Origin: Fomitopsis serialis
Taxonomy: Eukaryota > Basidiomycota > Agaricomycetes > Polyporales > Fomitopsidaceae
Length of the DNA: 64,000 bases
Assembly (NCBI RefSeq): GCF_022376445.1
Contig: NW_025955043.1
Coordinates: 62,001 to 126,000 of the forward strand
Direction of reading: 5' to 3'
The notes beneath the pieces are model-generated. The model saw nothing but the letters and a program-made list of their open reading frames with translations, made no database searches and had not been told where the DNA came from. The position numbers and the translations under genes were made by a program. This document shows, piece by piece, positions 33,951 to 46,879 of the stretch; position 1 is the first letter of the stretch, and every line of letters begins with the position of its first letter.

Positions 33951-36280
33951 GACATGGGGCCATGTGACACTGAGAAAGTGGTCAAAGACATGTTCAGAAG
34001 AATTCCCAAACTCCGCAGAAAATTCATGGAGCACCAATGAGTTACATATGGGTGGTCATAGTGCTCTGGCAGTGTTGTGCCACACATTAGATCAAGTCTA
34101 GGCTGGTTACAAGAATCATGCAGACCACATGCTGCTTATGAAAGGGAAAAAAAAACTGTGATGTTGTTCACAAAATTCTCATTTCCAGGTTCTTGCTCTT
34201 CATTGGATAGTCATGACCATGCCTGTGCCAGATCCCTGAGGTCATCAGTTGGCAGTTATAGCTGTAACATAACCTGGAAAATCTATACATGCCCTCATTT
34301 TTTGGCAATGTCTACTCAATATAAATCCTGAGCTACAAACATCTATGCCCACTGAACTGATTTATGTATAGAAACATATATTTGTGTTGCCAGTAACATG
34401 CTATGAAGGAATCACAGACTAAGAGAGGAGGAGAATCAGGTCCATGGATGAGCATCCCAGGAAGGTTGCTAAGCCTTGTGAATTATTTTCATGGCTCTAG
34501 TATTGCTGATACCTACTATCACACACACCCCATGGGCAATAGATTGCCTCACTACCCATTGAGGTTTATTTGCTCTGCCATGCTTTCACATAGTACACTT
34601 ATTATGCAGCCCTTCCTTCAGGAAATCTACCCAAAAGTTATATTCACACAATGATCATATACCAAAGATTCAGGCTGGCTCTCAATAAGTGAGTAATGTA
34701 TTTGTGGCATCATACTTGCCAATGTATCCAGTGGGATATTTTGATCCAGGTAACAACACATAGAACACATAGTGAGTCTAGACTACTTATTCCACTATCC
34801 AAACATTTTAGGTTTAACAATTGTTGTGTTTAAATCCAGTCATAAGTCCATGCATATAATGGCTATCAAACACCCTAGATATTAGTTGCATAGAAGTCAT
34901 ACTTGCAATTGATCCCAGCAAAACAGTAAAATCCTGCACAGGTCACACTTTGATTTCTCCAAAATATGAGCCAAGGTTGATGCAGAGCTCATATGAGTGC
35001 ACCAGCCTCAGCATAAATTCCAGGTTGACTTACAAACTCTGACATAGGGAAGTGTTGACCTACTAGTAAGTTGAGAAAGTTGAATGAAGGCAATTGATGC
35101 TGATTACTGTCATTATCTAGTTGAATAAGCACTACCTACACAGATTCCCTGACATGAAAGTCTTCCACTGTGCAAGTGGTATACTTTAGTATTCATTTAT
35201 TCAAACCAGTAAAACTGTCAGACATAGTGAAACAAGGCAGCAAAGCTACAAATGGGAAAGAACTAGTGTGCAACTGTGTCACCTAACATATTGTTGGCTA
35301 TTGGCCATATGGCAATATTGACATATCTCTACAGGGTCAAAGATGTTTTTTGTCAAAGAAATATGCATATTGTATACTTAGTATTCATGATTCAGTCCTC
35401 TGGTATTGCCACAATGAGGATGATGAACTGAGCTCCATAACTTTGTATATCTCTAATACTACTTTGGCTCATCCCAATCTTTCCAAGTTGTCCTGCACAT
35501 GGCTCACATTCTTAATAATTGCATGGTCTGATAAAGAATTGAAGTTGGTCCATCAGACTAGTATACATAAATGTATTAAATGATGTTCAAGCACTGTATC
35601 AATGAGCCTTTACGGAGACAAAGACCCACCACAAATGGGATCGTATTGCCAGGCATGGCCCACTCCCCAGCAAGTCATAGGTGCTGACCATGGTTGATGC
35701 AAGTGAGATTCACAGAAGCAAGCAAGAGTTGGGAGCAGGCAGCCAAGACAGCAGCGGTGTGGGCAGATGAGTCCCACAGGGCACGCATGCACCTGGCAGA
35801 AGCCACACACCACATGCAAGAAGTGATGCCATGCTCACGTGTACTTTTACCCACAATTGCACCATGGTGTGATTGTGGGTAACAGCAACTGGCCGAAGGC
35901 AGAGTGAGATGCAGACTGCATGTTACCCATGTTTGTGCCATGATCCAAACACAGGTAGTACCTTGCAATCTGTGATCACACTGTGGCACAAACACAGATG
36001 AGTTCATGCTTAGATTCATGCTTTGAGGGTAATGAATGAATCATCATATCGTACAGAAGGTGAAAAACCCCATCCTCACCCATCCTCACCCTGACTATTG
36101 GTCAAAAATCCCCTATAATTCATGGACAGTTGGTAAACATCACAGGAAACACAAACAATGTGAGAGAATGAGTGTACAGAGGCATGTGTATTTTATTTTG
36201 CTTTCTCAGTGGTGCCATTTTATATGAATCTATGGGAAGGCATAGCATGTACAGAATATGTGACTGGGAATATTCCAAAC
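33951..36280. other. AT-rich repeat-derived DNA, no gene
   Basis: About 2.3 kb of low-CpG DNA. Open frames are under about 85 codons with no motif. I see no clear element ends. Confidence 0.4.
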
Positions 36281-36286
36281 TGTTTT

Positions 36287-37045
36287 TACAATTTGGGAGG
36301 CCACAGCACAGCAAATACAGTGTCATTGATGAGTTTGTTACTGTGATTCAAAGTGAGCCTGAAATCTTGTCAGCCTGCCTGATCAGGTCCTACTGAATTG
36401 TGCAACTAAACATAACAGCATAGGATCCTGTTTGGAGTTGCCAGTCCTTGAGAATCCCAGGTGATACTGGTTGTTAAAAGATGAGCCAAGACTCACTAAA
36501 TAAGTGGCTTGTATCAGGCTATGCATAGGAAACTCTGCACTATCATAGGTTTTTTGCGACACGTGAGCCTCAAGAGTGAGCACAATATGAATGTATAGTA
36601 CTCTCTGATCTTTCTCTGATTTTCCTGCTATTAATCCAGTACTGCAGAGGCCACCCATAGCCAACTTCCTGAATGGGCAGGAGACTCACCATATATGGCA
36701 GTTTTCTATGTCTGCTTCAAAGACTCCCCTGATACCTGTGGAGCTCTCCAGTAAGTATGCACAGCAAGATCTGCTCATATGCCTCAATATCACTTGTCAT
36801 GGCCAGTATTCTCAAAGATACCTAATCTGGACACACCTATGAGCATCCAAGGAGCATCCCATGGAGAAGGAATATTTTGGGATTTTACCGCATTTAATGA
36901 GGCTCTAGTTCTTAAAGAGCTCAGTTAGTGCTGCAAAAAACTCGGCATGAAGAGCTGAGATTGAAACATTACTTTAAAAGGGAATATTTGTCAGCATCCC
37001 AGCCAATGGGAGTGCTGCAAAATCTTCATTCATCCACCACTCCTT
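36287..37045 (-). repeat. Repeat family B copy, inverted relative to 43200-44050
   Basis: The segment from the GGGAGGCCACAGCACAGC block (36295) to the GGGAGTGCTGC block (37030) matches the complement of 43215-44015, including ATCTCAGCTCTTCATGCCGAG (as its complement near 36945) and the GGAGTTGCCAGTCC block. It contains the SINE-like part at 36295-36395. Confidence 0.65.
36295..36395 (+). repeat. SINE-like unit, copy 1
   Basis: Shares GGCCACAGCACAGC, CAGTG, GATTCAAA (a B-box-like core) and GTCAGCCTGCCTGATCAGG with the copies at 42105-42220 (-) and 43890-44013 (-). The B-box-like core lies about 50 nt downstream of the first block in all three. Confidence 0.5.
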
Positions 37046-37927
37046 CTACAGTCAACAATCAAATTGTATAATGTTTATGTACATCTGTATATTATCTGTA
37101 CATGATTTGAGGCCAATACATGGAGATCTGAGTGCAGGAAAAATCATCCTGTGTGATCATGCCCATTTTGGGTAAGCAGTGGCTTGGACCCTTGTCCATG
37201 ACAGGGTACATTGCTTGGATTCTGATTCATCATGGCCTAGGAACAATAACACACATATATGAGAATATATTTCCATAGATTACAGGCCATAAAGATGGGT
37301 CCCTGCAATGTAGTGAGCTAAATGTCAGTGTGGCTGATCCTACCCTCAATGAGAAGATTGAGTACTGAGCTCCGCTGAAGGACTGTATATTTTACTGATA
37401 TTTATATTGTACTCTTGAGGTGGTTTAACATAGCTATGTACAAGACTTTAGACCATTGAGGCCCACACAGAGTGAGGAGAGCTTGTTGAGTGCTAAGGTG
37501 GCTGAGATTGCACACATTCACCCCTGGGTCCATAGTGTTATTTTGCTGCTTTCCACATACCATCCAAGAAACTAGCATGAGTAGCTGACACTGACTGGGA
37601 CAGAGAAACTTTGTAGCCAATGGAATTGCTCCAAAGTTACTGATTGGTGACTGGAGGCATAGACAAACATAGTCTCATGTTTGCCTTCAAGTTGAATGTC
37701 AGAAGGGCCTCTTGATTGTTCCTTTGTAAGTCTGCATGATTGCCAGAGCAACAATGGCTTTTTCTGAGCCCAATCAGTAGAGAAATAACAGTATACATTG
37801 AACAAACAGACAGCTTCATCAATACATGGTACAATTAGTCCTTGCCCATATGAACAAGCCAAGAGCTGCCTACTATATCTCCACATCCCAAGGACCATTG
37901 CATGACAACAGGACCTGGTATTACTGT
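37046..37927. other. AT-rich DNA, no gene
   Basis: Low-CpG sequence with only short overlapping frames. No structure recognised. Confidence 0.35.
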
Positions 37928-38312
37928 TGGCTGCAGTGCGCCTCAGAGCGGATTCCAAAGGCCTAAGTCGAGCTCTGTAAAGTCTTTTTATTCAGGAAAC
38001 AAAGATACACACCTAAGTTGAGCTCTGTAAAGTCTTAGGGACTTAGAGCTCGATGAGGCGGACTGTCTATGGTGTGCGTTATGTAAGGCGATCATAACTG
38101 TACAGCAGAAACAGCCAGTCGAAATCAACGAAGCAGTGAAAAATCAGATGAGTGCAGGGGTTCAAATCCCTGAAGTTGCACACATTATGGTTGCACACAT
38201 TATGGAAAATGGTAGACTGAAGGGAATTACATCGGAAAAAAATACAGTAGGCACGGTATAGTGATGGCGTCCATGTAGAATAAAGGAGAACACACCAGAA
38301 TGTGATGCCTTT
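37928..38312 (-). repeat. Repeat C, left arm (inverted copy of 40736-41053)
   Basis: Runs from GTTGGCTGCAGTGCGCC to GGAGAACACACC and is the complement, at roughly 85-90% by eye, of 40736-41053. It contains GGGGTTCAAATCCC (38157-38170), a tRNA T-arm/B-box-like motif with a 5-bp stem CAGGG/CCCTG. A 55-bp internal insertion with a second GAGCTCTGTAAAGTC block is specific to this arm. Confidence 0.65.
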
Positions 38313-38329
38313 TGTCAAAGAAGTAGTGA

Positions 38330-39600
38330 GCACCCTGGGATCCATCACAATTTGCGCACTAGGGGGCATGAGTTCTGGTATCCCATTGTGAGTTAAAGTC
38401 TTCATCTTGACCTCATACAAGCTGCTGCTTGTCATCTGCCCTCGAAGGATGGGTTGTCCTCCTTTGCTAATCACATCCATCTGACCATCTTGTACCTGGA
38501 TACCGCATCTGCTCCTGTTGGTCTGCAAAAGCAAGATGAGGTTGGCAGCAAGGTTGGGGGCATGAAGGACATTCCAAAGGGTGATGACAGACATGCGACC
38601 ATTGATTACAACTTGTACGTGGACTGATCTGACTCTGACAATGCAGAAAGTCATACCGTGTTTTGTGCTGTTGCCATCTTGTGGGATCATTGGGCGGTAG
38701 TCATCATAGCAGCTCTGTTGACAAAATAATGGTAACTAGCTCCCAAATTGAGGTAGGCTTTAATACTCGACCTGTTCTTCTCACTTGACAGATCAGAATC
38801 AGCACTGGCCAGGAATATGTTGTAATCGTAACAACCTGCAGTTGATGGTGTGGAGGTGACACTCACATTGGGTTTGGCATCCAACATTGCAACCTGAGCC
38901 TGAGGGGCAGCGGGATCCGCTGGAGACCCCTTCTTAGGTCTTGGTTGGGACTTCCAGTGCAACGGTTGCTGAAGCATTGGTCTTTAGTGTGGTTCTTCCA
39001 CCAGCACCAGTTGCAGTTGACAGCTGCCTTTGTGGCTGTCATGAAGGCTGAGGTTGTTGTGCCGGACTATCCGTTCCCCCTCAGCAGGAACTGCACCTGT
39101 GCTAAACTTCAGGGCAGCACACAAAGACTCAGTGTCACAAACCAACACCCCTTTGGGGCCAGCCTTCAGGTTCACCATCACAAAGTCCTCCAAATACTGG
39201 GCATGAAGCTGTGCCCGGGAGCGTCCCTGTAGAACCAAATCAGCATGAAGATGTATGAGATAAGCTCCACCTGTATGTGATTGTTGTAGGTGATGAGAAA
39301 ATGAAAGATACACCAAGTTGCCATGTCCTTTGCTGTGAGCTTTGGCTGCCCCGTGCCCATATGGGCAGAGACCTGCATGTACAAGCCACCTCTTTTCATG
39401 GCCTCCGCCGAAGGCAAGTTAGCCTTGTCAAGGGTGCACCACCACTTGACCATGTTCTCCAACAATTTGAGAATCATCCACCCCGCATTGGTGGGCTCAG
39501 TTGTGGTCTTGGAAACATACTCATTCACAGCCACAATGGCTTCATGAGTGACGTGAGGATGCATGTGTGCTAAGGCACCTGCTGGCCAGGAGCTGGGATT
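38330..39600 (-). pseudogene. Copia-type gag-protease remnant between the repeat C arms
   Basis: On the minus strand one stretch (38977-38690) ends with AYLNLGASYHYFVN, the copia protease site in which DSGA has become NLGA. The next stretch (38690-38330) reads VVINGRMSVITLWNVLHAPNLAANLILLLQ and GQPILRGQMTSSSLYEV, the usual copia protease to GAG-pre-integrase context. Upstream frames (39564-39178, MVYLSFSHHL..., WCIFHFLITYNNHIQ) look like a gag body. Several frames and the lost catalytic Asp show it is dead. Confidence 0.6.
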
Positions 39601-39880
39601 TGCTCAGGACCCTGGGGGACAGGCTGACCACACTCCCCAACAGGCTGGCAATGGACGGGCACAGACTGGCCACATTCGGGGACCTGCTCAAGATGAGTGG
39701 GCACGGGCTGGTGATGCCTCCAGGACAGGCTGGCGACACTCCAGGACTCACCATAAGTGGGGACAGGCTCGCCATGTTCTGGGACCTGCTTGCCACGTTC
39801 CAGGACCTGCTAGCGATGGGCGGGAGTGGGAGCAGGGACAGGCTCACCATGCTCTGGGATGGGCTCACCAGGCACCTGCT
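39570..39880 (-). repeat. Degenerate minisatellite of about 30-33 bp
   Basis: Repeated GGGACAGGCTxGCCAxGTTCxxGGACCTGCT units, roughly nine copies, more CpG-rich than its surroundings. On the minus strand it reads as a repeated SRSWNVASRSQNMASLSP-like peptide, contiguous with the copia-like remnant, so it may be a gag tail. Confidence 0.55.
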
Positions 39881-40119
39881 GATAAGGTAATTGAGAAACA
39901 GTCCGAGGCAGAGGGCTACTAGTAGGGAGACTTACAATGACTGTAACGGAAACCTCCCACTGAGAGGAGCTCCCATGAACAGGGAGGACAATGTGAGCTG
40001 TGACCCATTTGGCCAAAGCAAGGAGGGGGTGTTCGGCCAGTCTGTTGGGAAAGTTTGGAATCCAACCAAGGCACTGGCCTGGAAGGCTGAGCTGTCTGGG
40101 TGCTCTTTGACCTTGAACC

Positions 40120-40665
40120 CCAACTCAAGCATTGTTTGGGTTCAGCTCAGGGAACTAGAGCCCCATTAAATGCAGAGAAATATTCAAATAAATACCCATG
40201 TATTGCTTCTCCATGGCATGCTCCTCGTATACTGATGGGAGTGCCCAGAATAGGTATCATACTGGCCATGAGAAGTGATACTCAGGCATATGGGCAGATC
40301 TTTGTGTGCATACTTGCTAGAGAGTTCTGCAAGTATGAGAGGCTCCGTGAAGTAAGGCATACCAGACATCCAAAACTGCCATTATGGTTAGTCCCCTGCC
40401 CCTTTGGGAAGTTAGTCATGGATGGCCTGGACAAATAGCAGCAAAATCCGAGAAAAATCAGGGAGTACCATGGATTCATATTGGATTCCCTATTGAGGCT
40501 ACATATGGCAGAAAAGCTATGATAGTGCAGAGCTTCCCATGATACAAACCACTTGTTCAGTGAGTCTTGGTCCATCTTGTAAGCACCAGTATCACCCTCA
40601 ACTCTCAGGGACTGGCAACCCCAAACAGGATCCTAGGCCATTATGTTTAGTTCAACTGTTCATGT
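40120..40665 (+). repeat. Repeat family B copy, same orientation as 43370-43885
   Basis: Shares AGAGCCCCATTAAATGC, CTCCATGGCATGCTCC, GAAGTGATACT(C/G)AGGCAT and AGATCTTTGTGTGCATACTTGCT with 43370-43560, and GGGACTGGCAACCCCAAACAGGA with 43860-43880. Confidence 0.65.
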
Positions 40666-40735
40666 TGAGCTCGGAATTTATTCCGCATTTCTGCGAATTA
40701 TTCTGAGCTCCATTGCCCTGTCCAAGTCGTGGAAT

Positions 40736-41053
40736 GTGTCCTGGTGTGTTCTCCTTTATTCTACATGGACACCATCACTATACCCGTGCATACTGTACTT
40801 TTTCCGATGTCATTCCCTTCAGTCTACCATTTTCCATAATGTTTGCATCTTCAGGGATTTGAACCCCTGCACTCATCCAATTTTTCACTGCTTCGTTGAT
40901 TTCGACTTTGTGGCTGTTTCTACTGTACAGTTATGGTTGCCTTACGTAACGCACACCGTAGACAGTCCGCCTTGTCAAGCTCTAAGTCCCTAAGACTTTA
41001 CAGAGCTCCATTTAGGCCTTTGGAATCACTCTGAGGTGCACTGCAGCCAACAA
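40736..41053 (+). repeat. Repeat C, right arm
   Basis: The inverted partner of 37928-38312. It contains the complementary GGGATTTGAACCCC motif at 40856-40869. An adjacent diverged stretch (41060 onward) matches repeat A. Confidence 0.65.
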
Positions 41054-41054
41054 G

Positions 41055-41430
41055 TATGAAATTTCAGACTCCCAGACAACACAACTTGCACCAACAGATA
41101 CAAACAAATGCAGTGGTTAAGCACTCTGTTATGGATATGAGGGCCATGAAATGCCTTAGCTGTTCCCTCAATAAGGAAACTGGTGAACATATCATGTGAC
41201 TGGCAGCTTGGTGGCTCAATGCTGCACTTAAGTGCTCACACTGTAGGGCCAATATAGTCTCAGCTAGTAACAAATCATAGTACACATAGTATGCTCATCT
41301 GATAGCCCTTCATTCAGAGAGTATACAGAAATTCTACTGAGTATATACAATCACTGGCTCACCCAGGACATGCAAAATATAAAAAATGCACATGTGCCTC
41401 TGCAGACTCAAAGTGCCTGTTTATGACTCA
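41055..41430 (+). repeat. Repeat family A, partial diverged copy
   Basis: AGACTCCCAGACAACACAAC and CTTGCACCAACA match 32198-32230 and 51735-51765. Similarity fades after about 350 bp. Confidence 0.55.
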
Positions 41431-42059
41431 AATATGGTCTATGTGTACACTGTAATGTATATGTGTGATTTAGACATTGTGGACTACTCAGTAGCTTCTG
41501 TAATACAGGTAATAAGGACTATAATGGGTAATCTGAGCATCTTTTGCCATAATCTGGCCCTTGTATACAATTTAATGGTGACCATTGCAGCTCACAGCAA
41601 TCCTACACTTGTCTTTGATGTGTCTATATATTTCATGGATTTCCTGCATTTTCCTGAGCCCTATATGCCCCTGTTCGTGTTGGATTCTTCTTTGGGAAGG
41701 TCACATACTCCATATGGCAATTATCCACTGGCTTTCTCTTGCACATAGACACAGACTAGGTATACATATATGCATCTGTAATTACACTATCATCTTATGG
41801 GGATGTGCACTACATGAGTAGTTCCTAGTGTGAAGTAGAAGGCCTATATAAATCAGCTCACTGAGGTAACAGCAACAATCTTACCAGGTTATTGAGAATG
41901 CTATCCTATCTGATGTCAAACTCAGGGCATAGACAGCTTCAATCACACTGCCTGGGCCATTTCAAAATTTCCTGATTTTTCCGCTTTTTTGTGGGTCTAA
42001 ACAAGCCCATATAAGCACAGTAACAGTGCTCACTTACATCACTTACTAAGCGCCCAGAT

Positions 42060-42245
42060 GCTGTTCGGAGGTGCATCCGTGCGGACAACGCCAGGCTGCT
42101 CTGATTGGTGCAACAAGCCCTTTCTGCCCTAATCAGGCAGGCTGCCGAGGTTTTGAGCTGAGTTTGAATCTCAGCCACAGGCTCCTTAGTGGCACTGTAC
42201 CTGCTGTACTGTGGCCCCACTAAAATGCGGAAAATTCCCAAAATA
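42060..42245 (-). repeat. SINE-like unit, copy 2
   Basis: Read on the minus strand: GGGGCCACAGTACAGC, CAGGTACAGTG, then a perfect T-arm-like hairpin GCTGAG ATTCAAA CTCAGC (42157-42175), then GGCAGCCTGCCTGATTAGGGCAG. This is the best preserved of three copies and keeps several CpGs. Confidence 0.5.
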
Positions 42246-43187
42246 ATCTCTGTGATAGATATGATGGCATAGAGTCTATAGCTGCTGTGACTTGCCCATT
42301 ACCTTCAGTGGTTATGGCACAATTCACACAATCAAAACACACACAAATGCCTCTGTGCACATGGTTGCATCCCTTTTCACCCTCAAAGTGACTATTTTGA
42401 AGCCTGTAGACCGCCCATAGATTCTGTATGTCATGTCTTTATGACATCTGAAGCCTGCCATAAAGGGTCACTAACCTTCCCCAAATGGTAATTTCCATGC
42501 AGCTGCTCAGTCTGGGCTCAGAAAATGCAGATAAAACCAGGGAAAATTCTGTGCAACTGGACTCACTTGTAGTACCTGCTGTATGTAAGAAATTGATCCA
42601 GTATAGCACCCCCAGAGGCTATGACCAGTATGGCTTGCCCATGTATAAAATTCAAAATGCAGAAAAACACCCCTACCTCTGTAGACATGATAGCATTTGA
42701 CTGGGATACACTGACTGAGCTCCAACCAAGTGTTGTAGATATCATTACCTCACCTCATAGCCCTTCATTCATAGTGTCTATCATAGTTTCTTGAGAGAAG
42801 CGGTTGAATGAGTAGCAAAATGCTAATATAAAAAACAGAAGTGACTCTGTGAATATGAATGTGTTCTGTTGCATCTGAAACACATGACTGATGTCCTCTA
42901 TGGCCAAGTGTATAGTTTCCAACACATTGATGTCTCTGAAACATGCACAGCAGTACTACAAATGGAGAAATATTGCCATGGCAAGTATGTGTTGATGTAC
43001 CAGCACTGAATAACTATACAGGACAATCCTCTCTACCTGTGAATGCTCAGAGATGCTCCACAGATCTCCTGGAATATTATCCGATTTTACTGCACTTTTC
43101 TGGGCCCAAAACAACTCAGATCTGCTGCAGTAACAGGGTGCACTTACATCACTTACTTAGCGCCCATTTAAGCGCCCATTGCCGAAG

Positions 43188-43229
43188 CGGAGTCATTGAC
43201 TGGCCGGAATTCTGGCCTGTCGACGACTC
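43188..43229. repeat. 42-bp palindrome
   Basis: Arms GGAGTCATTGACTGGCC and complement of GGCCTGTCGACGACTCC differ at three positions, two of them CpG in one arm against TpG/CpA in the other. A local CpG-rich island in the depleted block. Confidence 0.6.
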
Positions 43230-44050
43230 CGGTCACTCAAAAGGGATTTTGGAGCACTCCCATTGGCTAGAATGCTGACAATGATTCCCCTTTAAAGTAA
43301 TCTTTCAATCTCAGCTCTTCATGCCGAGTTTTTTGATGGCTTTAAGCCACACTACCTGAGCTCTTACTAGAGCCCCATTAAATGCGGAAAAGCTGAAAAT
43401 ATTGCCTCTCCATGGCATGCTCCTTAGTCACTGGCAGGGGTGTCCAGATTAGGTAGTCCTCTTCTGTCTCACAGTGCTAACCTTGGCAAGTGATACTGAG
43501 GCATGTGAGTAGATCTTTGTGTGCATACTTACTGGAGAGCTCCACAGGTATGATGGGGTCTATGAAGCAGACACATAAAATTGCCATATATGGTTAGTCC
43601 CCTGCCCATTTTGGAAGCTGGTCATGAATGGCCTCTGCAGTACTTAATAAATAGCAGGAAAATAAAAATAAAAATGAGATAGCACAATGTATTCATATTG
43701 TATTGACTATTGAGGCTGTCATATGGAAGAACACTTGTAGTGAGGCAGAGTTTCCCATGTACAGCCTGATATTAGCAACTCTTTCAGTGAGTATCCTGAA
43801 ATGCATGTCCTTGGTCCATCTTCAAGTTGCAAGCACTGGTATCACCTGGCATTCTCAGGGGCTGGCAACTCCAAACAGGACTCTGGGCTGTTCCATTTGT
43901 TGCAGCAGGCCCTTTCCTGCCCTGATCAGGCAGGCTGCCAAGTTTTGGGGCTGACTTTAAATCCCAGCCACAAGCTCATCAACAACACTGCCTTTGCTGT
44001 GCTGTGGCCTCCCATAAATGTGAGCAAATTTGGAAATATTTCCAGTAAAA
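43215..44050 (+). repeat. Repeat family B, longest copy
   Basis: Matches 36287-37045 inverted and 40120-40665 directly. It includes the SINE-like unit at 43890-44013 (minus), with the B-box-like GGGATTTAAAGTC. Confidence 0.65.
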
Positions 44051-44612
44051 TATATGATGTCATAGAGTTTGTACATGTGGCTTTTCATAGATTCATAAAA
44101 TTATGGTACCATTCACAAAGCAGAAAAATGCAATATGCTTCTATACACATTGGTTCTTTTTGGATTGTTTGTATTCCTTGCAACACTTACCAAGTGCATC
44201 TGACACCTGCTGTCTGTGGTAGCTGACCTTCTGAAATGGAAAGTCTGATTTCACTTGCTGAGTATGGGCTCATAAAATGCAGATTCAACAAGGAAGTCGG
44301 TATGATTCTACTCACTTTATACTGCTAGCTCTATCTTGCAATTGGCTTCTCTTCCAAAATCATTGGGTAGAATGTAATCACTAATCAGTGAATACCTGTT
44401 GCCCTTGCACATGACTCTGCATGGCAGGTCTCTTGTTAATTGGCATGACATAGAATTCTGGAATGCAGGCTGTCTGATCCTGGTAAGTGATGCAGCGGCA
44501 TTGTGCAGGTTATGTTATTATAGGTAAACATGACTAAACAACATCAAAGGGACCTGATGAGGCATATAAGCTGAAAGGGTCATGCTGTGGATCCCCACTG
44601 TGCTCTTGTCCC

Positions 44613-46464
44613 TAGTGCATAGTGTGGGTGTACCCATGGGTGTCTGAGGGCATACCCATACCCATACCCACATGGGTTGCATACCCATGGCATGGGTATG
44701 GGTTTTGCATGGGTATCATGGGTACCCTTGGGTATGGGTACCATCATGGGTAGATCTATGTGCAGTTCATTGTACTCATAATTTTGCATGATGGGTAACA
44801 TAATTGGCAAGATATGGGGTGTGTTGATCAGTATCATACTGGCCAAGTGAGCTCAGACCAGACTCACAACTGGCTTGCCAATTGGATGAATAACCCCACA
44901 GAGCTGACACTGGGCCATGGAGATGGATGTGACTAGGGGCTGTTCTCTTTGAACAGTGTCCCAGACAGCCTGCAGTCCAATGATGGGGCAGCAAAGCAGG
45001 ACAGTTTTATGGTGCATATCTACTGCTACCACTTTGAGAACAACCCCACTGACTGCATGGTCAATCACAACATAGAAGGTGGAGTTTCCAGTTTTGCAAG
45101 CCAGGACATACATCAATTAGATGGGAGGCATATACATGAGGGCAGTAGGCTGTTATGCAAGCAACTTATATACATGCAAGAACAATGGAGAGGAGAGGTC
45201 AATTAAATGGGTCAAAGCAAGGTAACATGACAAAATCATCCAAAATGTGACAAAGGATCAAAGAACCTGATAAACAGTGACTGTACCTTTATTTCCAGTA
45301 CATATCTTAGGTGGGGAGACCACAATATTTGGGGGATCGCAAGGCTGTATACACAAATGCACATCACAACACAGAGGGATAGTGATGCCATGAGCAGAGC
45401 CTTTTGAAATCCACCATATCCCAATGGGTCACCCCAATGTAGCAGGATTACTGTGGGTCAACATTGAGCAGAAACTCAGGGTAGACAACAATTTAACTGA
45501 AACACAGGCAAGATGTGGCATTGTGCAATGAATATGAATAGTCTGCTACATAGACTAGCCTCAGAGAAGAGGAGCATATTAGGTTGATTTACTAATCATC
45601 ATCACTGAATACTGCCTTATGTCACAGGTTTCTCACCAACATATGATAAATAGGGCCAGGGGATGAACATGACCAGCCCATGATGTGGACATTTTCATTG
45701 AGAGCTTAATGCATTGCTAGTTAGTAAGTGACACAACTGGGACCATGATCTCTTATAAACAGCATGATCATAGCCCTACTACATTGCTGAAATCCTGGAT
45801 TTAGTAAATTAACTAACAATGCATCTATGCAAAATGTAAAACTGAAACTGCAGGTCTAGTGTTCATCTCAAAAGGCCCTTGACACAGTATCCATATTGAT
45901 TCTTCTTATGCTATCAGGAGTGGTCATGTCACAGATGCCTAGCAAAAGATTAAAGTAAACAGTATCACTGGCTGTCCAACATGGACAATTACATGGTAAG
46001 ATTCAGTCTGGTCATATTTTGTATTTCAGCTCATAGATACATGGCACTGGAGTAGCTATCATTGTGAGTTAGAAAGATGAGGTCAGCATGATGGCACCCT
46101 CACTGTAATGCACTTGTTGTCATCATTTTGACAACTTCAGCAGTCTGTGTATCTTTCATTGGAGCATAACTTAATGATAAATGTCAAACTTTGTCTTCTG
46201 GTTGCTGAAAGGGAACTTTACCATACTGTCATTGCAAAGAACTCTGGTGCAAGCTTCAGGATTACCATATAGGCTGTTAAACTGTGGGAGATACACAGTA
46301 CAGACTACATGACTAGCAGTTACCATTCTCTACTGCTGGATTAGCACTGCAGTAGTCCATGGGTCACATGGGTTCATGGGTCAGATTTTGGCTACCCATA
46401 CCCATACCCATGCATACCCATACCCATGACCCACATGGGTTATCCATACCCATGCAATGCACTA
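44613..46464 (+). mobile_element. hAT-like non-autonomous element, copy 1 (1852 bp)
   Basis: Flanked by the 8-bp duplication CTTGTCCC (44605-44612 and 46465-46472). Termini are TAGTGCAT..ATGCACTA. Each end continues with tens of bases of palindromic hexamers (ACCCATACCCATACCC, CATGGGTATGGG). Eight-bp duplications and a TAGTG-type terminus are hAT hallmarks. Internal open frames are at most about 88 codons and unlike a transposase, so it would depend on an unseen autonomous element. The copy at 47143-48994 appears to be the exact reverse complement (position x corresponds to 93607-x) in every block and open frame I compared. Confidence 0.9.
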
Positions 46465-46879
46465 CTTGTCCCTTGGCTTCTACCACAACCTCCTCAGTCT
46501 AATGCCGCTTTGCGGCATGTTCAGGTGATGAAACCACCTAAATCATCCATTAGCAAACAAGGAGAATGCATGCTGCATTGTCAAGAAAACAATGTTCTGA
46601 GCCATAGCAGGTTACTTTGCGGAAGCAGAGCCATCGGTGCACAAGGGTGTCTGTCACAAGTGAGTGCAAAGATGACTTAGGTTAACTTGACATTTGCTAG
46701 TCTGTGTGGACAGATGCACTGTACTTGATCCCAGTGGTATACACAAGAAACACATTGATGATGGTGCCAACAGCAACAACACAACAGATCAACACAACAG
46801 AAATTGTCCCAGTGATGAGCAAACACAACGGCATGGAGGGAAGACAAAAATGAGCAGAAAACACAACTCAAGGCTTCCC

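Noticed and set aside
38150..38175. A functional tRNA gene at the GGGGTTCAAATCCC motif
   Set aside because: Only a T-arm-like hairpin is present. No acceptor stem, D arm or anticodon arm with matching partners was found in either copy.
37928..41053. Repeat C arms as the two LTRs of the enclosed copia remnant
   Set aside because: They are inverted relative to each other; LTRs of one element must be direct repeats.
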